NCBI GenBank assembly: GCA_012927585.1
Contig: JABBOY010000022.1
Span: 1-64,000 of the forward strand
DNA from: Glaciimonas sp.
GTDB lineage: Bacteria > Pseudomonadota > Gammaproteobacteria > Burkholderiales > Burkholderiaceae_D
DNA length: 64,000 nt
Direction: 5' to 3'
The notes below the pieces were generated by a model, which saw only the letters and a program-made list of their open reading frames with translations, was not told where the DNA came from and searched no databases. Below, in pieces: positions 17,468 through 28,483 of this stretch. The translations under genes and the position numbers were made by a program. How positions within the stretch are numbered: the first letter of the stretch is position 1; each line of letters begins with the position of its first letter.

Positions 17468-17562
17468 TAAATATACCAATCCCTGTATTATAAAATACAT
17501 AAGCTAATACATGCGAAAAACGATACGTTTTTCAATATACTCCATCAATTTACGTTAATTCA
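17468..17562 (+). repeat. AT-rich dispersed intergenic element, copy 5
   Basis: ATATACCAATCCCTGTATTA, then ATACATGCGAAAAACGATAC, GTTTTTC, AATATACTCCATCAATTT and GTTAATTCA. It lies between the convergent ends of the acetyltransferase gene and gap, next to the gap terminator. Confidence 0.75.
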
Positions 17563-17579
17563 CACCTACGTCGCACAGC

Positions 17580-17603
17580 AAAACGCCCCGGCTAGCGGGG
17601 CGT
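17580..17603. terminator. gap terminator
   Basis: AAAACGCCCCG-GCTAG-CGGGGCGTTT, a strong GC stem 27 bp past the gap stop. It is near-duplicated at 14385. Confidence 0.85.
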
Positions 17604-17629
17604 TTCATCTTACTGAACAACTACAACAG

Positions 17630-18646
17630 TTACTTGGCAGTCATCAGCGCCATCGTGGTATCCAACATGCGGTTCGAGAAACCCCACTCGTTGTCATACC
17701 AGGACGATACCTTGACCAGACGGCCGGACACTTTGGTCAGCGTCGCATCGAACGTGCTCGATGCCGGATTGTGGTTAAAATCGACCGATACCAGCGGTGC
17801 TGTGTTGTATTCCAGAATCCCTTTCAACGGGCCGTTTTCCGATGCGTCTTTCATGATCGCATTGACTTCCTCGACGGTGGTGTCGCGGGCAGCGATGAAC
17901 GACAGATCGACGATCGAGACGTTGATGGTCGGCACGCGGATCGAATAACCGTCCAGGCGGCCATTCAGTTCCGGCAACACCAAACCGACCGCAGCAGCAG
18001 CGCCGGTCTTGGTCGGGATCATGCTCATGGTAGCGGAACGGGCGCGGCGCAAGTCTTCGTGCATCACGTCGGTCAGTACCTGGTCGTTGGTGTACGAGTG
18101 GACGGTGGTCATCAAACCGGTTACGAGACCGATTTTGTCGTGCAAAGGCTTGACCAATGGGGCCAGGCAGTTGGTGGTGCAAGAGGCATTGGAAATGACG
18201 GTGTCGGTCGATTTCAGCACACCGTGATTGACGCCGTACACGATGGTCGCATCGACGTCCTTGCCGCCCGGTGCCGAGATGATGACTTTTTTCGCGCCGC
18301 CAGCCAGATGGGCCGAGGCTTTCTCTTTGGTGGCGAAGAAGCCGGTGCATTCCAGCACGACGTCGACATTCAGCTCGCCCCAAGGGATGTTGGCCGGATT
18401 GCGTTCGGCAAAGACCTTGATCGGGTCGCCGTTGACGATCATGCTGTCGCAGTCAACCGTGACGGTGCCTGGGAACTTGCCGTGGGCGGTATCAAAACGG
18501 GTCAAATGGGCGTTCGATTCAGCATTACCAAGATCATTGATAGCGACGATCTTGATGTCTTCCTTGAACTTGCCGCCTTCATAGTGGGCGCGAAGGATGT
18601 TGCGGCCGATGCGGCCATAGCCATTGATTGCAACGCGAATAGTCAT
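17630..18646 (-). CDS. gap: glyceraldehyde-3-phosphate dehydrogenase, type I
   Basis: NAD-dependent glycolytic/gluconeogenic enzyme interconverting glyceraldehyde 3-phosphate and 1,3-bisphosphoglycerate. The 338-residue protein has the N-terminal Rossmann motif [10 protein letters not shown] (8-17), the active-site [13 protein letters not shown] with the nucleophilic cysteine (about 158) and the catalytic histidine in [10 protein letters not shown]. Full length, ATG start. It is 50 bp downstream of tkt on the same strand, an arrangement of central carbon genes common in betaproteobacteria. Confidence 0.96.
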   Translation of the reverse strand: MTIRVAINGYGRIGRNILRAHYEGGKFKEDIKIVAINDLGNAESNAHLTRFDTAHGKFPGTVTVDCDSMIVNGDPIKVFAERNPANIPWGELNVDVVLECTGFFATKEKASAHLAGGAKKVIISAPGGKDVDATIVYGVNHGVLKSTDTVISNASCTTNCLAPLVKPLHDKIGLVTGLMTTVHSYTNDQVLTDVMHEDLRRARSATMSMIPTKTGAAAAVGLVLPELNGRLDGYSIRVPTINVSIVDLSFIAARDTTVEEVNAIMKDASENGPLKGILEYNTAPLVSVDFNHNPASSTFDATLTKVSGRLVKVSSWYDNEWGFSNRMLDTTMALMTAK

Positions 18647-18696
18647 ACTGTCTCCAGAACGTAGTTAAGCCAACGAGGTTAATTAAAAATTATTAA

Positions 18697-20691
18697 TTAA
18701 GCAATAACCAATTTCACATTGGCCACGACATTCTCGACCGTGAAACCAAAATGTTTGAACAATACGCCCGCCGGAGCGGACTCACCAAAAGTGTCGATGC
18801 CGATCACCGCACCCTCAAGGCCGACATATTTGTGCCAGAAGTCGGTCACGCCGGCTTCAATCGCGACCCGCGGCACACCTCGCGTCAGGACACCGGCTTT
18901 GTAAGCCGATTCCTGGCGGTCGAAGACATCGGTACACGGCATCGAAACCACGCGTACCGGCACGCCTTGTTTGGCCAGTTGTTGTGCCGCCTGCATCGCC
19001 AGTTCGACTTCGGAGCCGGTCGCAATCAAGATTGCTTTGGCGTTTGCAGCGTCTTTCAACACATAACCGCCACGATGGATGTGGGTAATCTGTTCCGGCG
19101 TGCGCTCCTGATATTGCAGATTCTGGCGCGAGAAAATCAGGGTCGACGGGCCGTGGCGACGGCTGACCGCATGCGACCAGGCCGCAGCGGACTCGACCGT
19201 GTCGCAGGGACGCCAGTTATCCAGGTTCGGGATCAGACGCAAGCTGGAGACGTGCTCGACCGATTGATGGGTCGGCCCATCTTCGCCGAGGCCGATCGAG
19301 TCATGCGTAAACACGAAAATCGAACGGATTTTCATCAGTGCCGCCATCCGCAGTGCATTGCGGCTGTAGTCGGAGAAGGTCAGGAAAGTGGCGCCGAACG
19401 GGATGTAGCCGCCATGCAGCGCAATGCCGTTCATGATGGCGCTCATGCCGAATTCGCGCACACCGTAATTGATATGGTTGCCGGGCTGGTCGGCGCGCAC
19501 CGCGACGCACTCTTTCCAGTTGGTCAGGTTGGAGCCGGTCAGGTCGGCGGAGCCGCCAAGGAATTCCGGCAGAACCTGGGCATACGCCTGGATCGCATTC
19601 TGGCTAGCCTTGCGGGTTGCTATAGTTTCTTTTTTCTCGACGCAACTGGCGGTGTAAGCGTTGACCACATCGTTGAAATTGCCCGGTAATTCGCCTTTCA
19701 TGCGGCGCACCAGTTCGCCCGCTTGCTGCGGGTTGCGTTCGCTGTAAGCGTTGAATAAGGCATTCCAGTCGCCTTCGAGACGAGCACCTTGCGCCTTTGC
19801 ATCCCAGGCGGCATAGACATCGGCCGGCACTTCGAACGGCGCATACGGCCAGTTTAGGGATTCGCGCACCGCAGCGATTTCCTTGTCGCCTAATGGGGCG
19901 CCATGCACATTGTGCGTGCCTTCCATATTCGGCGAACCCTTGCCGATGACGGTCTTGCAACAGATCAAAGTCGGCCTGTTGGACCGCTTGGCTTGCGTAA
20001 TCGCGGCATCAACGGCGGCAACATTATGGCCGTCGACAGCAGGAATTACGTTCCAGCCGTAGGCTTCGAAGCGTTTCGGGGTGTCGTCCAGGAACCAGCC
20101 TTCGACTTTGCCGTCGATCGAAATCCCATTGTCGTCATACAGCGCAATAATTTTGTTCAGGCGCAAGGTGCCGGCCAGTGAACAGACTTCATGCGAAATG
20201 CCTTCCATCAGGCAACCGTCGCCCAGGAATACGTAGGAGTGATGATCGACCACGGCAAAACCGGGCTGGTTGAATTCGGCCGCCAGCAACCTTTCTGCCA
20301 GCGCCATGCCGACCACGTTGGCCAAACCCTGGCCGAGCGGGCCGGTGGTGGTCTCGATGCCTGGCGTGACGTGGACTTCTGGATGACCCGGTGTCTTCGA
20401 GTGCATCTGGCGGAAATTTTTGAGATCTTCCACCGACAAATCGTAGCCGGTCAAGTGCAGCAACGCATAGTGCAGTAACGAACCATGGCCGTTCGACAAC
20501 ACAAAACGGTCGCGGTTGATCCAGTGCGGGTTGGCCGGATTGTGGCGATAATGTCCCGCCCACAGGGCGACGGCGATATCCGCCATCCCCATCGGCATGC
20601 CGGGATGACCGGAGTTGGCTTTTTGGACAGCATCCATCGCCAGCGCGCGGATCGCATTGGCCATCTTGGTAGTGGGGAGCGTGGAAATCAT
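18697..20691 (-). CDS. tkt: transketolase
   Basis: Thiamine-diphosphate enzyme of the pentose phosphate (and, where present, Calvin) pathway, transferring two-carbon units between sugar phosphates. The 664-residue protein has the N-terminal [15 protein letters not shown], the thiamine-diphosphate/Mg motif [18 protein letters not shown] (about 158-175), and in the Pyr domain [18 protein letters not shown] (about 465). Full length. It is the first gene of the tkt-gap pair; rsmE is divergent. Confidence 0.96.
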   Translation of the reverse strand: MISTLPTTKMANAIRALAMDAVQKANSGHPGMPMGMADIAVALWAGHYRHNPANPHWINRDRFVLSNGHGSLLHYALLHLTGYDLSVEDLKNFRQMHSKTPGHPEVHVTPGIETTTGPLGQGLANVVGMALAERLLAAEFNQPGFAVVDHHSYVFLGDGCLMEGISHEVCSLAGTLRLNKIIALYDDNGISIDGKVEGWFLDDTPKRFEAYGWNVIPAVDGHNVAAVDAAITQAKRSNRPTLICCKTVIGKGSPNMEGTHNVHGAPLGDKEIAAVRESLNWPYAPFEVPADVYAAWDAKAQGARLEGDWNALFNAYSERNPQQAGELVRRMKGELPGNFNDVVNAYTASCVEKKETIATRKASQNAIQAYAQVLPEFLGGSADLTGSNLTNWKECVAVRADQPGNHINYGVREFGMSAIMNGIALHGGYIPFGATFLTFSDYSRNALRMAALMKIRSIFVFTHDSIGLGEDGPTHQSVEHVSSLRLIPNLDNWRPCDTVESAAAWSHAVSRRHGPSTLIFSRQNLQYQERTPEQITHIHRGGYVLKDAANAKAILIATGSEVELAMQAAQQLAKQGVPVRVVSMPCTDVFDRQESAYKAGVLTRGVPRVAIEAGVTDFWHKYVGLEGAVIGIDTFGESAPAGVLFKHFGFTVENVVANVKLVIA

Positions 20692-20831
20692 GTTGGTCTG
20701 TTTGAATGACGATGGGTGAGGAAGGACATACTCATAGACTTGCGCAATGCAGGGCGCAGTGCCAAGCCAAGTATTTTACCAGAGACGCAGGTGTCGAATT
20801 AAAATCGGGGTTCCTCTTAATCGGATTTACC

Positions 20832-21557
20832 ATGCCACGTTTTTATTGTGCACAGCCGCTGGCGATTGGCACCCAACTGGTACTGCCGGACAATATCGCC
20901 CATCACGTCCAGGTTCTGCGCCTGGAGCCTGGGACGGCGATCACCTTATTCAACGGCGATGGCGGCGAATATACGGCGACCCTGACCCTTATCGAAAAAA
21001 AACGCGTCAGCGCCGAAGTCAAGACTTACGCCGCGCACGATATCGAGCTTCCTTATGCGCTCACGCTGGCGCAGGCACTGCCGGAATCATCGAAAATGGA
21101 CTGGATCATTGAAAAAGCGGTGGAATTAGGTGCCGCCGCGATCCAGCCGTTGTCGGCCCAGCGCTGCGTGATGCGGCTATCCGGCGAACGCGCCGAAAAG
21201 AAACTGGCTCATTGGCAGGGCATCATCGTCGCCGCCAGCGAGCAGTGCGGCCGCAACCGCCTGGCGCAACTGGCCGAACTATGCGACTTCAAAAGCTGGA
21301 TCACGCAGCAGAACCTGCACCGCCGTATTCTGCTCAGCCCGCGCGCCGAACAATCGCTGGCCAATTGGGCCCGCCATCATCCGCCGCAGGCACTGGCATT
21401 GCTGATCGGACCGGAGGGCGGCTTTAGCAAAGTGGAAGAATCGATGGCCGTTTCGCAAGGCGCGCTGATGCTGTCGATGGGGCCGCGCGTGTTGCGCACC
21501 GAAACCGCCGGATTAGCGGCGCTAGCAACGCTGAACGCGATGTGGGGTGAAATGTGA
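20832..21557 (+). CDS. rsmE: 16S rRNA (uracil(1498)-N(3))-methyltransferase RsmE
   Basis: SAM-dependent SPOUT methyltransferase that methylates U1498 in the decoding region of 16S rRNA. The 241-residue protein starts MPRFYCAQPLAIG and has the family segments ALPESSKMDWIIEKAVELG (about 88-106), ERCGRN-like SEQCGRNRL, and the knot motif LLIGPEGGFSKVE (about 193-205) followed by LSMGPRVLRTETA. ATG 20832 is preferred to an upstream in-frame start that adds 42 non-conserved residues. Confidence 0.93.
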   Translation: MPRFYCAQPLAIGTQLVLPDNIAHHVQVLRLEPGTAITLFNGDGGEYTATLTLIEKKRVSAEVKTYAAHDIELPYALTLAQALPESSKMDWIIEKAVELGAAAIQPLSAQRCVMRLSGERAEKKLAHWQGIIVAASEQCGRNRLAQLAELCDFKSWITQQNLHRRILLSPRAEQSLANWARHHPPQALALLIGPEGGFSKVEESMAVSQGALMLSMGPRVLRTETAGLAALATLNAMWGEM

Positions 21558-21567
21558 AACGGTAAAC

Positions 21568-21611
21568 ATATGCCGCCGAGTTGTTGTCCCGGCGTTGTCC
21601 CGGCGGCATAT
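21568..21611. terminator. bidirectional terminator between rsmE and the chemoreceptor gene
   Basis: Perfect 11-bp inverted repeat ATATGCCGCCG / CGGCGGCATAT, followed by TTGTTTTT on the plus strand. It lies in the 74-bp gap between the convergent rsmE and chemoreceptor stops. The loop carries a direct GTTGTCCCGGC duplication. Confidence 0.7.
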
Positions 21612-21631
21612 TTGTTTTTCCCTTACTCGCC

Positions 21632-23317
21632 TCAGAATTTTTCCCAGCGCTCCTCTTCACGCACGATTACCGGTGCTTTTGCAGCAATTCGCCTGGCCGG
21701 GCGCACGGCTTTGGCTGCTGCAGGTTGTTTTTCGATTAGCGCAATACCGTTTCTCTGGGCCGGGGTTGCCATTGTTGGCGACGTATCGAGCCGGAACATG
21801 CCGACTACCTGGGTCAGACTGCCGGCTTGCTGCTGCAAAGACTGGGCAGCGGCTGCAGCTTCTTCTACCAATGCGGCGTTTTGCTGCGTCACTTCATCCA
21901 TTTGGGCAATGGCCTGATTGACCTGTTCGATGCCCTGGCTTTGCTCTTGGCTGGCGGCGGTGATTTCAGACATGATGTCGGTTACATGGCGCACGCTGGC
22001 CACTACCTGTTCCATAGTGTGGCCGGCCTGCGCCGCCAGTTTGTTGCCGACTCCGACCTTTTGCACCGAATCGTCGATCAGTAACTTTATTTCCTTGGCT
22101 GCAGTGGCGGAGCGTTGCGCCAGATTGCGCACTTCGGTAGCCACTACCGCAAAGCCCCGACCCTGTTCGCCGGCACGCGCGGCTTCGACTGCAGCGTTCA
22201 AGGCCAGGATGTTGGTCTGGAATGCGATGCCATCGATGACGCCGATGATGTCGACGATTTTCTTGGCGGAAACGTCGATGGCGGCCATGGTGTCAACCAC
22301 CTGCGACACCACTTCGCCGCTTTTGAGCGCAACGTCAGAGGCGGTTACCGCTAGTTGATTGGCTTGTCGGGCATTGTCGGCATTTTGCTTGACGGTGCCG
22401 GTCAGTTCTTCCATTGCTGCTGCGGTCTGTTCCAGTCTGCTGGCCTGGCCTTCGGTACGACTGGAAAGATCGAGGTTGCCGGCGGCGATCTGGCTCGATG
22501 CGGTGGCGATCGCATCGGTGCCGCTGCGAACCCGGGAGACGATGCCAACCAGGCTATCGCTCATTTCCTTGATGGCACGCAAGAGCTGGCCGATTTCATC
22601 GCCGGATCGGATCTTTACCTGTGTCGTCAAATCACCGGCCGCAATGTTGTGCGCCACATCAATGGCGTGATGCATGGGACGCAATATGCTTCTGATCAGG
22701 AAATAGGCCGCTACAGCCGCCAGCAATACGCCAAGGGCAATCGCAACAAAGATGTCGAACTGGATTGTGCCGTTGCGCGCCACGCTTGCATCGTATTCTG
22801 CCTTGGCGCCATCGACTTGCAATTTGCGCAATGCGCTAAAACTGTTTCTGACCGGCGCGGAGAGGGATTCAATTTCATGCCACTTTAGCTGTACCTCACC
22901 GATGCGTTCCTCGCGCAGGGCTGCGACTGCCGGCAGCAGTCCTTCCTTGACAAAACGGCCGCGGTCGACTTGAAACTTGTCGGCCAGCCGCTTTTCTTCC
23001 GGCGTCAGACTGGAAGACGAATAGGCACGCCAGGTATCGGTGATCTTCAGGATTCTGGCATCGATTTTAGCGGTTTCGGATTTAATCTTATCGGGCATCG
23101 GGTCCTGCAGCACACTGACGATGCCGAGCAGGTTTTCCTGCAACAGGTTATTCATCGTCGCCAACTGCTCAAGCGGCACTGCGCGGCCTTCATACACGGA
23201 TTTCAGTCCGGCATTCGTCTTGTTCATGCCATTCAGGCCCAGTATCCCGATAAGGATCGTGAGCAAGGACAAAAATCCTACTACGCCGATCAGGCGCGTT
23301 TTAATTGTTAAAATCAT
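21632..23317 (-). CDS. methyl-accepting chemotaxis protein with CheR-docking tail
   Basis: A 561-residue chemoreceptor with TM1 (about residues 10-30), a four-helix-bundle periplasmic domain (about 31-188), TM2 (about 189-211, IFVAIALGVLLAAVAAYFLI), HAMP (about 212-265) and a signalling domain whose hairpin tip reads IAFQTNILALNAAVEAARAG (about 362-381). The protein ends ERWEKF, matching the xWxxF pentapeptide that tethers CheR/CheB in high-abundance receptors. The ligand is unknown. It follows cheW by 40 bp on the same strand, so the two are probably co-transcribed. Confidence 0.93.
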   Translation of the reverse strand: MILTIKTRLIGVVGFLSLLTILIGILGLNGMNKTNAGLKSVYEGRAVPLEQLATMNNLLQENLLGIVSVLQDPMPDKIKSETAKIDARILKITDTWRAYSSSSLTPEEKRLADKFQVDRGRFVKEGLLPAVAALREERIGEVQLKWHEIESLSAPVRNSFSALRKLQVDGAKAEYDASVARNGTIQFDIFVAIALGVLLAAVAAYFLIRSILRPMHHAIDVAHNIAAGDLTTQVKIRSGDEIGQLLRAIKEMSDSLVGIVSRVRSGTDAIATASSQIAAGNLDLSSRTEGQASRLEQTAAAMEELTGTVKQNADNARQANQLAVTASDVALKSGEVVSQVVDTMAAIDVSAKKIVDIIGVIDGIAFQTNILALNAAVEAARAGEQGRGFAVVATEVRNLAQRSATAAKEIKLLIDDSVQKVGVGNKLAAQAGHTMEQVVASVRHVTDIMSEITAASQEQSQGIEQVNQAIAQMDEVTQQNAALVEEAAAAAQSLQQQAGSLTQVVGMFRLDTSPTMATPAQRNGIALIEKQPAAAKAVRPARRIAAKAPVIVREEERWEKF

Positions 23318-23357
23318 AGTTATTTTTTACCAGAAAACCCCAAAAGCCAACACAATG

Positions 23358-23873
23358 CTAGGCAGCATTTTTTTCAATCAAGCCCATCTCTGCCGAAGAC
23401 ATCAATTTATCGATATCCACCAGGATCAGCATGCGCTCTTCGACCGTGCCCAGCCCGATCAAATAATCGCTATCGAAAGCAGCTCCCAGATCCGGCGCGG
23501 GCTTGATCTGCTCTGGCACCAGCGTGATCACGTCGGAAACGCTGTCGACCACCATTCCCATGATGCGCCCGCCAATATTAAGGATGATGACGACCGTGAA
23601 CTGGTCGTAGGTCGGCGTGCCCAGCTTGAATTTGATGCGCATGTCAACCACCGGCACGATGATGCCGCGCAGATTGATGACACCTTTGAGAAACTCGGGC
23701 GCATTGGCGATCCGGGTCACCACTTCGTAGCCGCGTATTTCCTGCACTTTAAGTATGTCGATGCCGTACTCTTCCTGCCCTAGGGTAAACGCCAGAAACT
23801 CATTGCGGCCATGCGTATCTGCCTGATTTGGGTGATTGCCTACAGCGGAGAGTGATTGCGTTGAAGAAGACAT
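23358..23873 (-). CDS. cheW: chemotaxis coupling protein CheW
   Basis: A 171-residue CheW-domain protein ([20 protein letters not shown] at about 25-44, then [13 protein letters not shown] at about 87-99). CheW links receptors to the CheA kinase in the chemosensory array. An N-terminal ~22-residue tail is polar. Here it is paired only with one receptor gene; no cheA, cheY or flagellar genes are in the window. An AAAAGGAG-like sequence lies upstream of the ATG. Confidence 0.93.
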   Translation of the reverse strand: MSSSTQSLSAVGNHPNQADTHGRNEFLAFTLGQEEYGIDILKVQEIRGYEVVTRIANAPEFLKGVINLRGIIVPVVDMRIKFKLGTPTYDQFTVVIILNIGGRIMGMVVDSVSDVITLVPEQIKPAPDLGAAFDSDYLIGLGTVEERMLILVDIDKLMSSAEMGLIEKNAA

Positions 23874-24398
23874 GATGTTCTCTTAAAAGGAGTGATTACA
23901 ATGCATCCGATCCTGGACTGGATGGCGGGATGACTGCCTGAAAACCGAAGTCCAGTTACCGGCATCGCCTTACTACACAGCAACTGAAGTATGGCAAATA
24001 GCGACTATACCCGGTAAAACTTTAACAGTGCATCTGCCGGCTTGCACCTTTGGCCGCGAATTCCGTAAGCTGACCGGTGTTTTCTTATATACAACATACT
24101 GTATTTTTGAAATTCCTCTAATAACATGCGAAAAGTAGGGCATATATTAATATACTGCCAATAAATTTAACTTGTATGGGGCTTTCGCTAAGCCAATGAT
24201 TTTTAAATTCGAAAACCGCACAGACACCGGCATCCTGCCCATACAGGAAACGCAACCCGGTTCTTGCTGTAACTGCCAGTGCCAAATGCGCCGGAATCCC
24301 GCAACAGGCCGAATCGGCGCCGGTTTTACAATTCAAGGATAAGCACGGGAAAACATTTATAATCAAAAGCTTTGCAGCAATCCCAACACTGAATCTGT
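23874..24398. other. 525-bp intergenic region between cheW and ribF
   Basis: Divergent promoter region. It contains one AT-rich dispersed element (24084-24173) and a TATAAT 35 nt before the ribF start (24358-24363) with no convincing -35. I looked for an FMN riboswitch ahead of ribF and saw none. The rest shows no gene or structure I can support. Confidence 0.6.
24084..24173 (+). repeat. AT-rich dispersed intergenic element, copy 6
   Basis: ATATACAACATACTGTATTT, then AACATGCGAAAAGTAGGGC, then AATATACTGCCAATAAATTT. It is a more decayed core (TACTGCC for TACTCC) between the divergent cheW and ribF. Confidence 0.65.
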
Positions 24399-25376
24399 AT
24401 GAAGGTATTTCGCGGACTTCCCAATGCCGCATCGCGTGCACCCTGTGCGTTGGCGATCGGCAACTTCGATGGTGTACACCTTGGGCATCAGGCCCTGCTT
24501 GCGCGCGTATGCAAAGCCGCCGCCCGTTTGCAACTGGATGCGGCGGTGATGACTTTCGAGCCGCACCCGCGCGAATTTTTCGCCCGCATCCAAGGCGATC
24601 CGGGCAGCGCGCCCAGCCGCATCGCCAACCTGCGCGACAAACTGCAAGCATTGTCCACAACTGGCATCGAGCGCGTCATCGTCGAGCATTTCAACGCCCA
24701 TTTCGCCAGTTTGGCGCCGCAGGATTTCGTGGAAAAAGTGCTGGTACAAGGCTTGCACGTCAAATGGCTGATTGTGGGCGAAGATTTCTGCTACGGTGCC
24801 AAGCGTGCCGGCAACCTGGCAACGCTGGTCGAGTCCGGCCGAAAATACGGCTTTGAAGTGGAAGTGCTGCGCACGGTCACTAACGACGGCACCCGCATTT
24901 CGTCGTCCGCGGTGCGCTCCGCGCTAACGGCAACCGACTTTGATCATGCACGCCAATTGCTAGGCCAGTCGTATGCCATTTCCGGCCATGTGGTCCACGG
25001 CAAAAAACTGGGGCGTACTCTCGGGTTCCCAACCCTGAATCTGCGCGTGACCCACAAGCACCCAGTGCTGAACGGGATTTTCATCGTTCAGGTACATGGA
25101 CTGGCCGAGACGCCGTTGCCGGGCGTTGCCAGCCTGGGATTGCGTCCGACGGTCGACGACAGCGGCCGCGTGCTGCTGGAAACGCATGTGTTCGATTTTG
25201 CCCAGCAGTGCTACGGCAAATTGATCCGTGTCGAATTCCTGAAAAAGCTGCGGGACGAAGAAAAATACAGCGACCTGCCGACCCTGATCGACGCCATAGC
25301 CCACGATGCCGTGCAAGCGCGCGCGTACTTCAAACACCGAGCAGCAGCCGTCACCGCGGTGACCGATCGAATTTGA
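24399..25376 (+). CDS. ribF: bifunctional riboflavin kinase / FAD synthetase
   Basis: Makes FMN from riboflavin and FAD from FMN. The 325-residue protein has an N-terminal FMN adenylyltransferase domain with the nucleotidyltransferase motif AIGNFDGVHLGHQALL (about 22-37) and TFEPHPREFF, and a C-terminal riboflavin kinase domain with GRTLGFPTLNL (about 206-216). It heads the classic ribF-ileS-lspA order, here continued by coaBC and dut; ileS starts 105 bp downstream. ATG start. Confidence 0.96.
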   Translation: MKVFRGLPNAASRAPCALAIGNFDGVHLGHQALLARVCKAAARLQLDAAVMTFEPHPREFFARIQGDPGSAPSRIANLRDKLQALSTTGIERVIVEHFNAHFASLAPQDFVEKVLVQGLHVKWLIVGEDFCYGAKRAGNLATLVESGRKYGFEVEVLRTVTNDGTRISSSAVRSALTATDFDHARQLLGQSYAISGHVVHGKKLGRTLGFPTLNLRVTHKHPVLNGIFIVQVHGLAETPLPGVASLGLRPTVDDSGRVLLETHVFDFAQQCYGKLIRVEFLKKLRDEEKYSDLPTLIDAIAHDAVQARAYFKHRAAAVTAVTDRI

Positions 25377-25481
25377 ATACCACAATGCCGGCGCTTCGAG
25401 CGCCGCCGTCTATGCGCTGTATACAATCACTGCATGCAATAAGAATCGCTGAATTTCACTGAACATCATTGAAGAAATATT

Positions 25482-28409
25482 ATGTCCGATAACCAAGCAA
25501 ACACGCCTGAAGCGAAGCCATCCAACCAGCCGGCTAACAAGCCGTCCAACAAGGTGCACAGCAAATATCCGGTCAATATGACCGAAACCCCGTTCCCGAT
25601 GCGCGGCGATCTGGCCAAACGCGAGCCGCAATGGGTCAAGCAATGGCAAGAAAAGAAAATCTACCAGCGCATCCGCAAGGCCTCGGCCAACCGTCCCAAA
25701 TTCATCTTGCATGACGGCCCGCCGTATGCGAATGGCGATATCCATATCGGCCACGCAGTCAACAAGATTCTGAAAGACATGATCGTCAAGGCCCGCAACA
25801 TGGCCGGCTTCGATGCGCAATACGTGCCGGGCTGGGATTGCCACGGCATGCCGATCGAAATCCAGATCGAAAAACTGTACGGCAAGAATTTGCCGGTGGA
25901 ACAAGTGCTAGCCAAGGCGCGCGCCTACGCCAGCGAACAGATTGAACGCCAGAAAAAAGATTTCATCCGACTCGGCGTACTGGGCGAATGGGATAACCCA
26001 TACAAGACCATGGACTTCGGCAACGAAGCCGACGAATTGCGCACGCTCGGCACCATGCTGGAAAAAGGCTACATCTATCGCGGACTGAAGCCGGTCAACT
26101 GGTGCTTCGACTGCGGCTCGGCACTGGCCGAAGCCGAAGTCGAGTATCAGGACAAGCGCGACCCCGGCATCGATGTCGGTTTCCCGTTCGCCGAGCAAGC
26201 CAAGATCGCCGCCGCCTTCGGGTTGCCGCAACTGCCAACGGACCAGGGTTATTGCGTAATCTGGACCACCACCCCGTGGACTATTCCGGCCAATCAGGCA
26301 CTGAACATGCATCCCGAGTTCACGTATGCGCTGGTGGAAACGGTGCGCAACGGCGAGGCTCTGCTGCTGATTCTGGCCGAAGATCTGGTCGCACCCTGTC
26401 TGCTGCGTTTCGGTCTGGAAGGCAAAATTATCGCCACTTGCAAGGGTGAAGCGCTGAATCTGATCCAGTTCAAACATCCGTTCGCCGACTTGGATGAAGG
26501 CTACAACCGTTATTCGCCGGTATTTCTGGGTGAATATGTCGAGCTCGGTACCGGCACCGGCGTGGTTCATTCGGCACCCGCCTATGGCATCGATGACTTT
26601 ATTACTTGCAAAGCGCACGGAATGGCCGATGACGAAATCCTGAAACCGGTAATGGGCGACGGTAAATACGCATCATGGCTACCGTTTTTCGGCGGCATGA
26701 CGATCTGGGAAGCATCCAAACCGATCTGCGCCAAGCTCGAAGAAGTCGGCGCATTGTTCAAGCTGGTGATGTTCGATCACAGCTATATGCACTGCTGGCG
26801 TCACAAGACGCCGATCGTCTACCGCGCCACCTCGCAGTGGTTCGCCGGCATGGATATCACGCCAAAAGACGGCGGACCAAGTTTGCGCGAAACCGCGCTA
26901 AAGGCGATTGACGACACCGTGTTTTACCCCGCCTGGGGCAAAGCACGGCTGCACGGCATGATCGCCAACCGACCTGACTGGACGCTATCGCGGCAGCGTC
27001 AATGGGGCGTGCCAATGGCCTTTTTTGTCCACAAGGAAAGCGGCGAATTGCATCCGCGCACAGCGCAATTGCTGGAGATCATCGCCAAACGAATCGAACA
27101 GCATGGCATTGAAGCCTGGCACGCAGTCGATATTAACGAATTGCTGGGCGACGACGCGCCGATGTACGTGAAAAACAAGGATACGCTGGATGTCTGGTTC
27201 GATTCCGGCACCACCCACCAAACTGTGCTCGGGGGCCGACAAGGCAAAGGCTCGCATGCAGTACAGTTGCAGTTCCCGGCTGACCTGTACCTGGAAGGCT
27301 CGGATCAGCATCGCGGCTGGTTTCACTCTTCTCTGCTGACGTCTTCGATGTTGAATGGCTGCGCGCCCTACAAGGCTTTGCTAACGCACGGTTTCGTAGT
27401 CGACGGCGAAGGCAAGAAAATGTCGAAATCGAAGGGCAATGTGGTCGCGCCGCAAAAAGTCTCGGACACGCTCGGCGCCGACATTCTGCGGCTGTGGGTT
27501 GCTTCCACCGATTATTCGGGAGAATTGAATATTTCGGACGAAATCCTGAAACGCGTAACCGAAGCGTATCGCCGCATCCGCAATACACTGCGCTTTTTGC
27601 TGGCCAACACCTCCGATTTCGACTTTGCCAAGAATGCGGTGCCGGTCGCGGAGATGATGGAAATCGACCGCTATGCGGTAGCCAGCATAGCCGCCTTGCA
27701 GGCTGAAATTCTAGCCCATTACGACGCGTATGAATTTCACCCGGTAGTCGCCAAGCTGCAAGGTTTTTGTTCCGAAGACCTGGGCAGCTTCTACCTCGAC
27801 ATCCTGAAGGACCGCTTGTACACCGGCGGCACCACTTCGCACGCGCGCCGCTCGGCACAGAGCGCAATCTGGCACATCACGCAATCGCTATTGCGCGTGA
27901 TGGCACCGATGCTGTCCTTCACCGCGGAAGAAGCCTGGGCCGTCTTCGCCAGCAAAGAAGCGTTTGCAAACAGCGATGAAACGATTTTCACCCAGACCTA
28001 TTACACGCTGCCGGAAGTAGCCGATGCTGCGGCGTTGCTGGCCAAGTATGCACAGTTGCGCGACATCCGTGCCGATGTCACCAAGCAAATGGAAGAAGTG
28101 CGCAGCGCCGGCGCTATCGGTTCATCATTGCAAGCCGAGATTAGCATCCAGGCCAGCGGCGACAAGTTTGCGCTATTGAACGGCATGGGCGACGACCTGA
28201 AGTTCGTATTGATTACCTCGCAAGCGACAGTGACTGAAGTCGCTAACAAGGAACAAGAAGGCGTCGTCGTGACCCCTTCGACATACCAGAAATGCGAGCG
28301 TTGCTGGCACTATCGAGCCGATGTTGGCAGCCACGCAGAGCACCCTGGACTGTGCGAGCGCTGCATCAGCAATCTGTTCGGCGCGGGCGAAACGCGGCGC
28401 TTTGCCTGA
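25482..28409 (+). CDS. ileS: isoleucyl-tRNA synthetase
   Basis: A 975-residue class I synthetase charging tRNA-Ile, with editing of mischarged valine. Visible motifs: HIGH-like [11 protein letters not shown] (about 88-98), [14 protein letters not shown] in the CP1 editing domain, KMSKS in [11 protein letters not shown] (about 645-655) and a C-terminal zinc finger with [12 protein letters not shown] and CERCISNLF. The N terminus has an unusual ~30-residue polar, Asn/Pro/Lys-rich extension before the conserved [16 protein letters not shown]. Translation from the ATG at 25482 is supported only by a weak GAAGAA. lspA follows. Confidence 0.97.
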   Translation: MSDNQANTPEAKPSNQPANKPSNKVHSKYPVNMTETPFPMRGDLAKREPQWVKQWQEKKIYQRIRKASANRPKFILHDGPPYANGDIHIGHAVNKILKDMIVKARNMAGFDAQYVPGWDCHGMPIEIQIEKLYGKNLPVEQVLAKARAYASEQIERQKKDFIRLGVLGEWDNPYKTMDFGNEADELRTLGTMLEKGYIYRGLKPVNWCFDCGSALAEAEVEYQDKRDPGIDVGFPFAEQAKIAAAFGLPQLPTDQGYCVIWTTTPWTIPANQALNMHPEFTYALVETVRNGEALLLILAEDLVAPCLLRFGLEGKIIATCKGEALNLIQFKHPFADLDEGYNRYSPVFLGEYVELGTGTGVVHSAPAYGIDDFITCKAHGMADDEILKPVMGDGKYASWLPFFGGMTIWEASKPICAKLEEVGALFKLVMFDHSYMHCWRHKTPIVYRATSQWFAGMDITPKDGGPSLRETALKAIDDTVFYPAWGKARLHGMIANRPDWTLSRQRQWGVPMAFFVHKESGELHPRTAQLLEIIAKRIEQHGIEAWHAVDINELLGDDAPMYVKNKDTLDVWFDSGTTHQTVLGGRQGKGSHAVQLQFPADLYLEGSDQHRGWFHSSLLTSSMLNGCAPYKALLTHGFVVDGEGKKMSKSKGNVVAPQKVSDTLGADILRLWVASTDYSGELNISDEILKRVTEAYRRIRNTLRFLLANTSDFDFAKNAVPVAEMMEIDRYAVASIAALQAEILAHYDAYEFHPVVAKLQGFCSEDLGSFYLDILKDRLYTGGTTSHARRSAQSAIWHITQSLLRVMAPMLSFTAEEAWAVFASKEAFANSDETIFTQTYYTLPEVADAAALLAKYAQLRDIRADVTKQMEEVRSAGAIGSSLQAEISIQASGDKFALLNGMGDDLKFVLITSQATVTEVANKEQEGVVVTPSTYQKCERCWHYRADVGSHAEHPGLCERCISNLFGAGETRRFA

Positions 28410-28483
28410 CTGAGTAACTACGCCTGTCATGTCGCAAAGCCGGCGTGGCGGGCCAACCTGACCCACCTTCGGAGTATATCGCC

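Noticed and set aside
24180-24398. An FMN riboswitch ahead of ribF
   Set aside because: The conserved RFN motifs (AGGGGCR.., GAYYCCG.. pattern) are not present in the leader.
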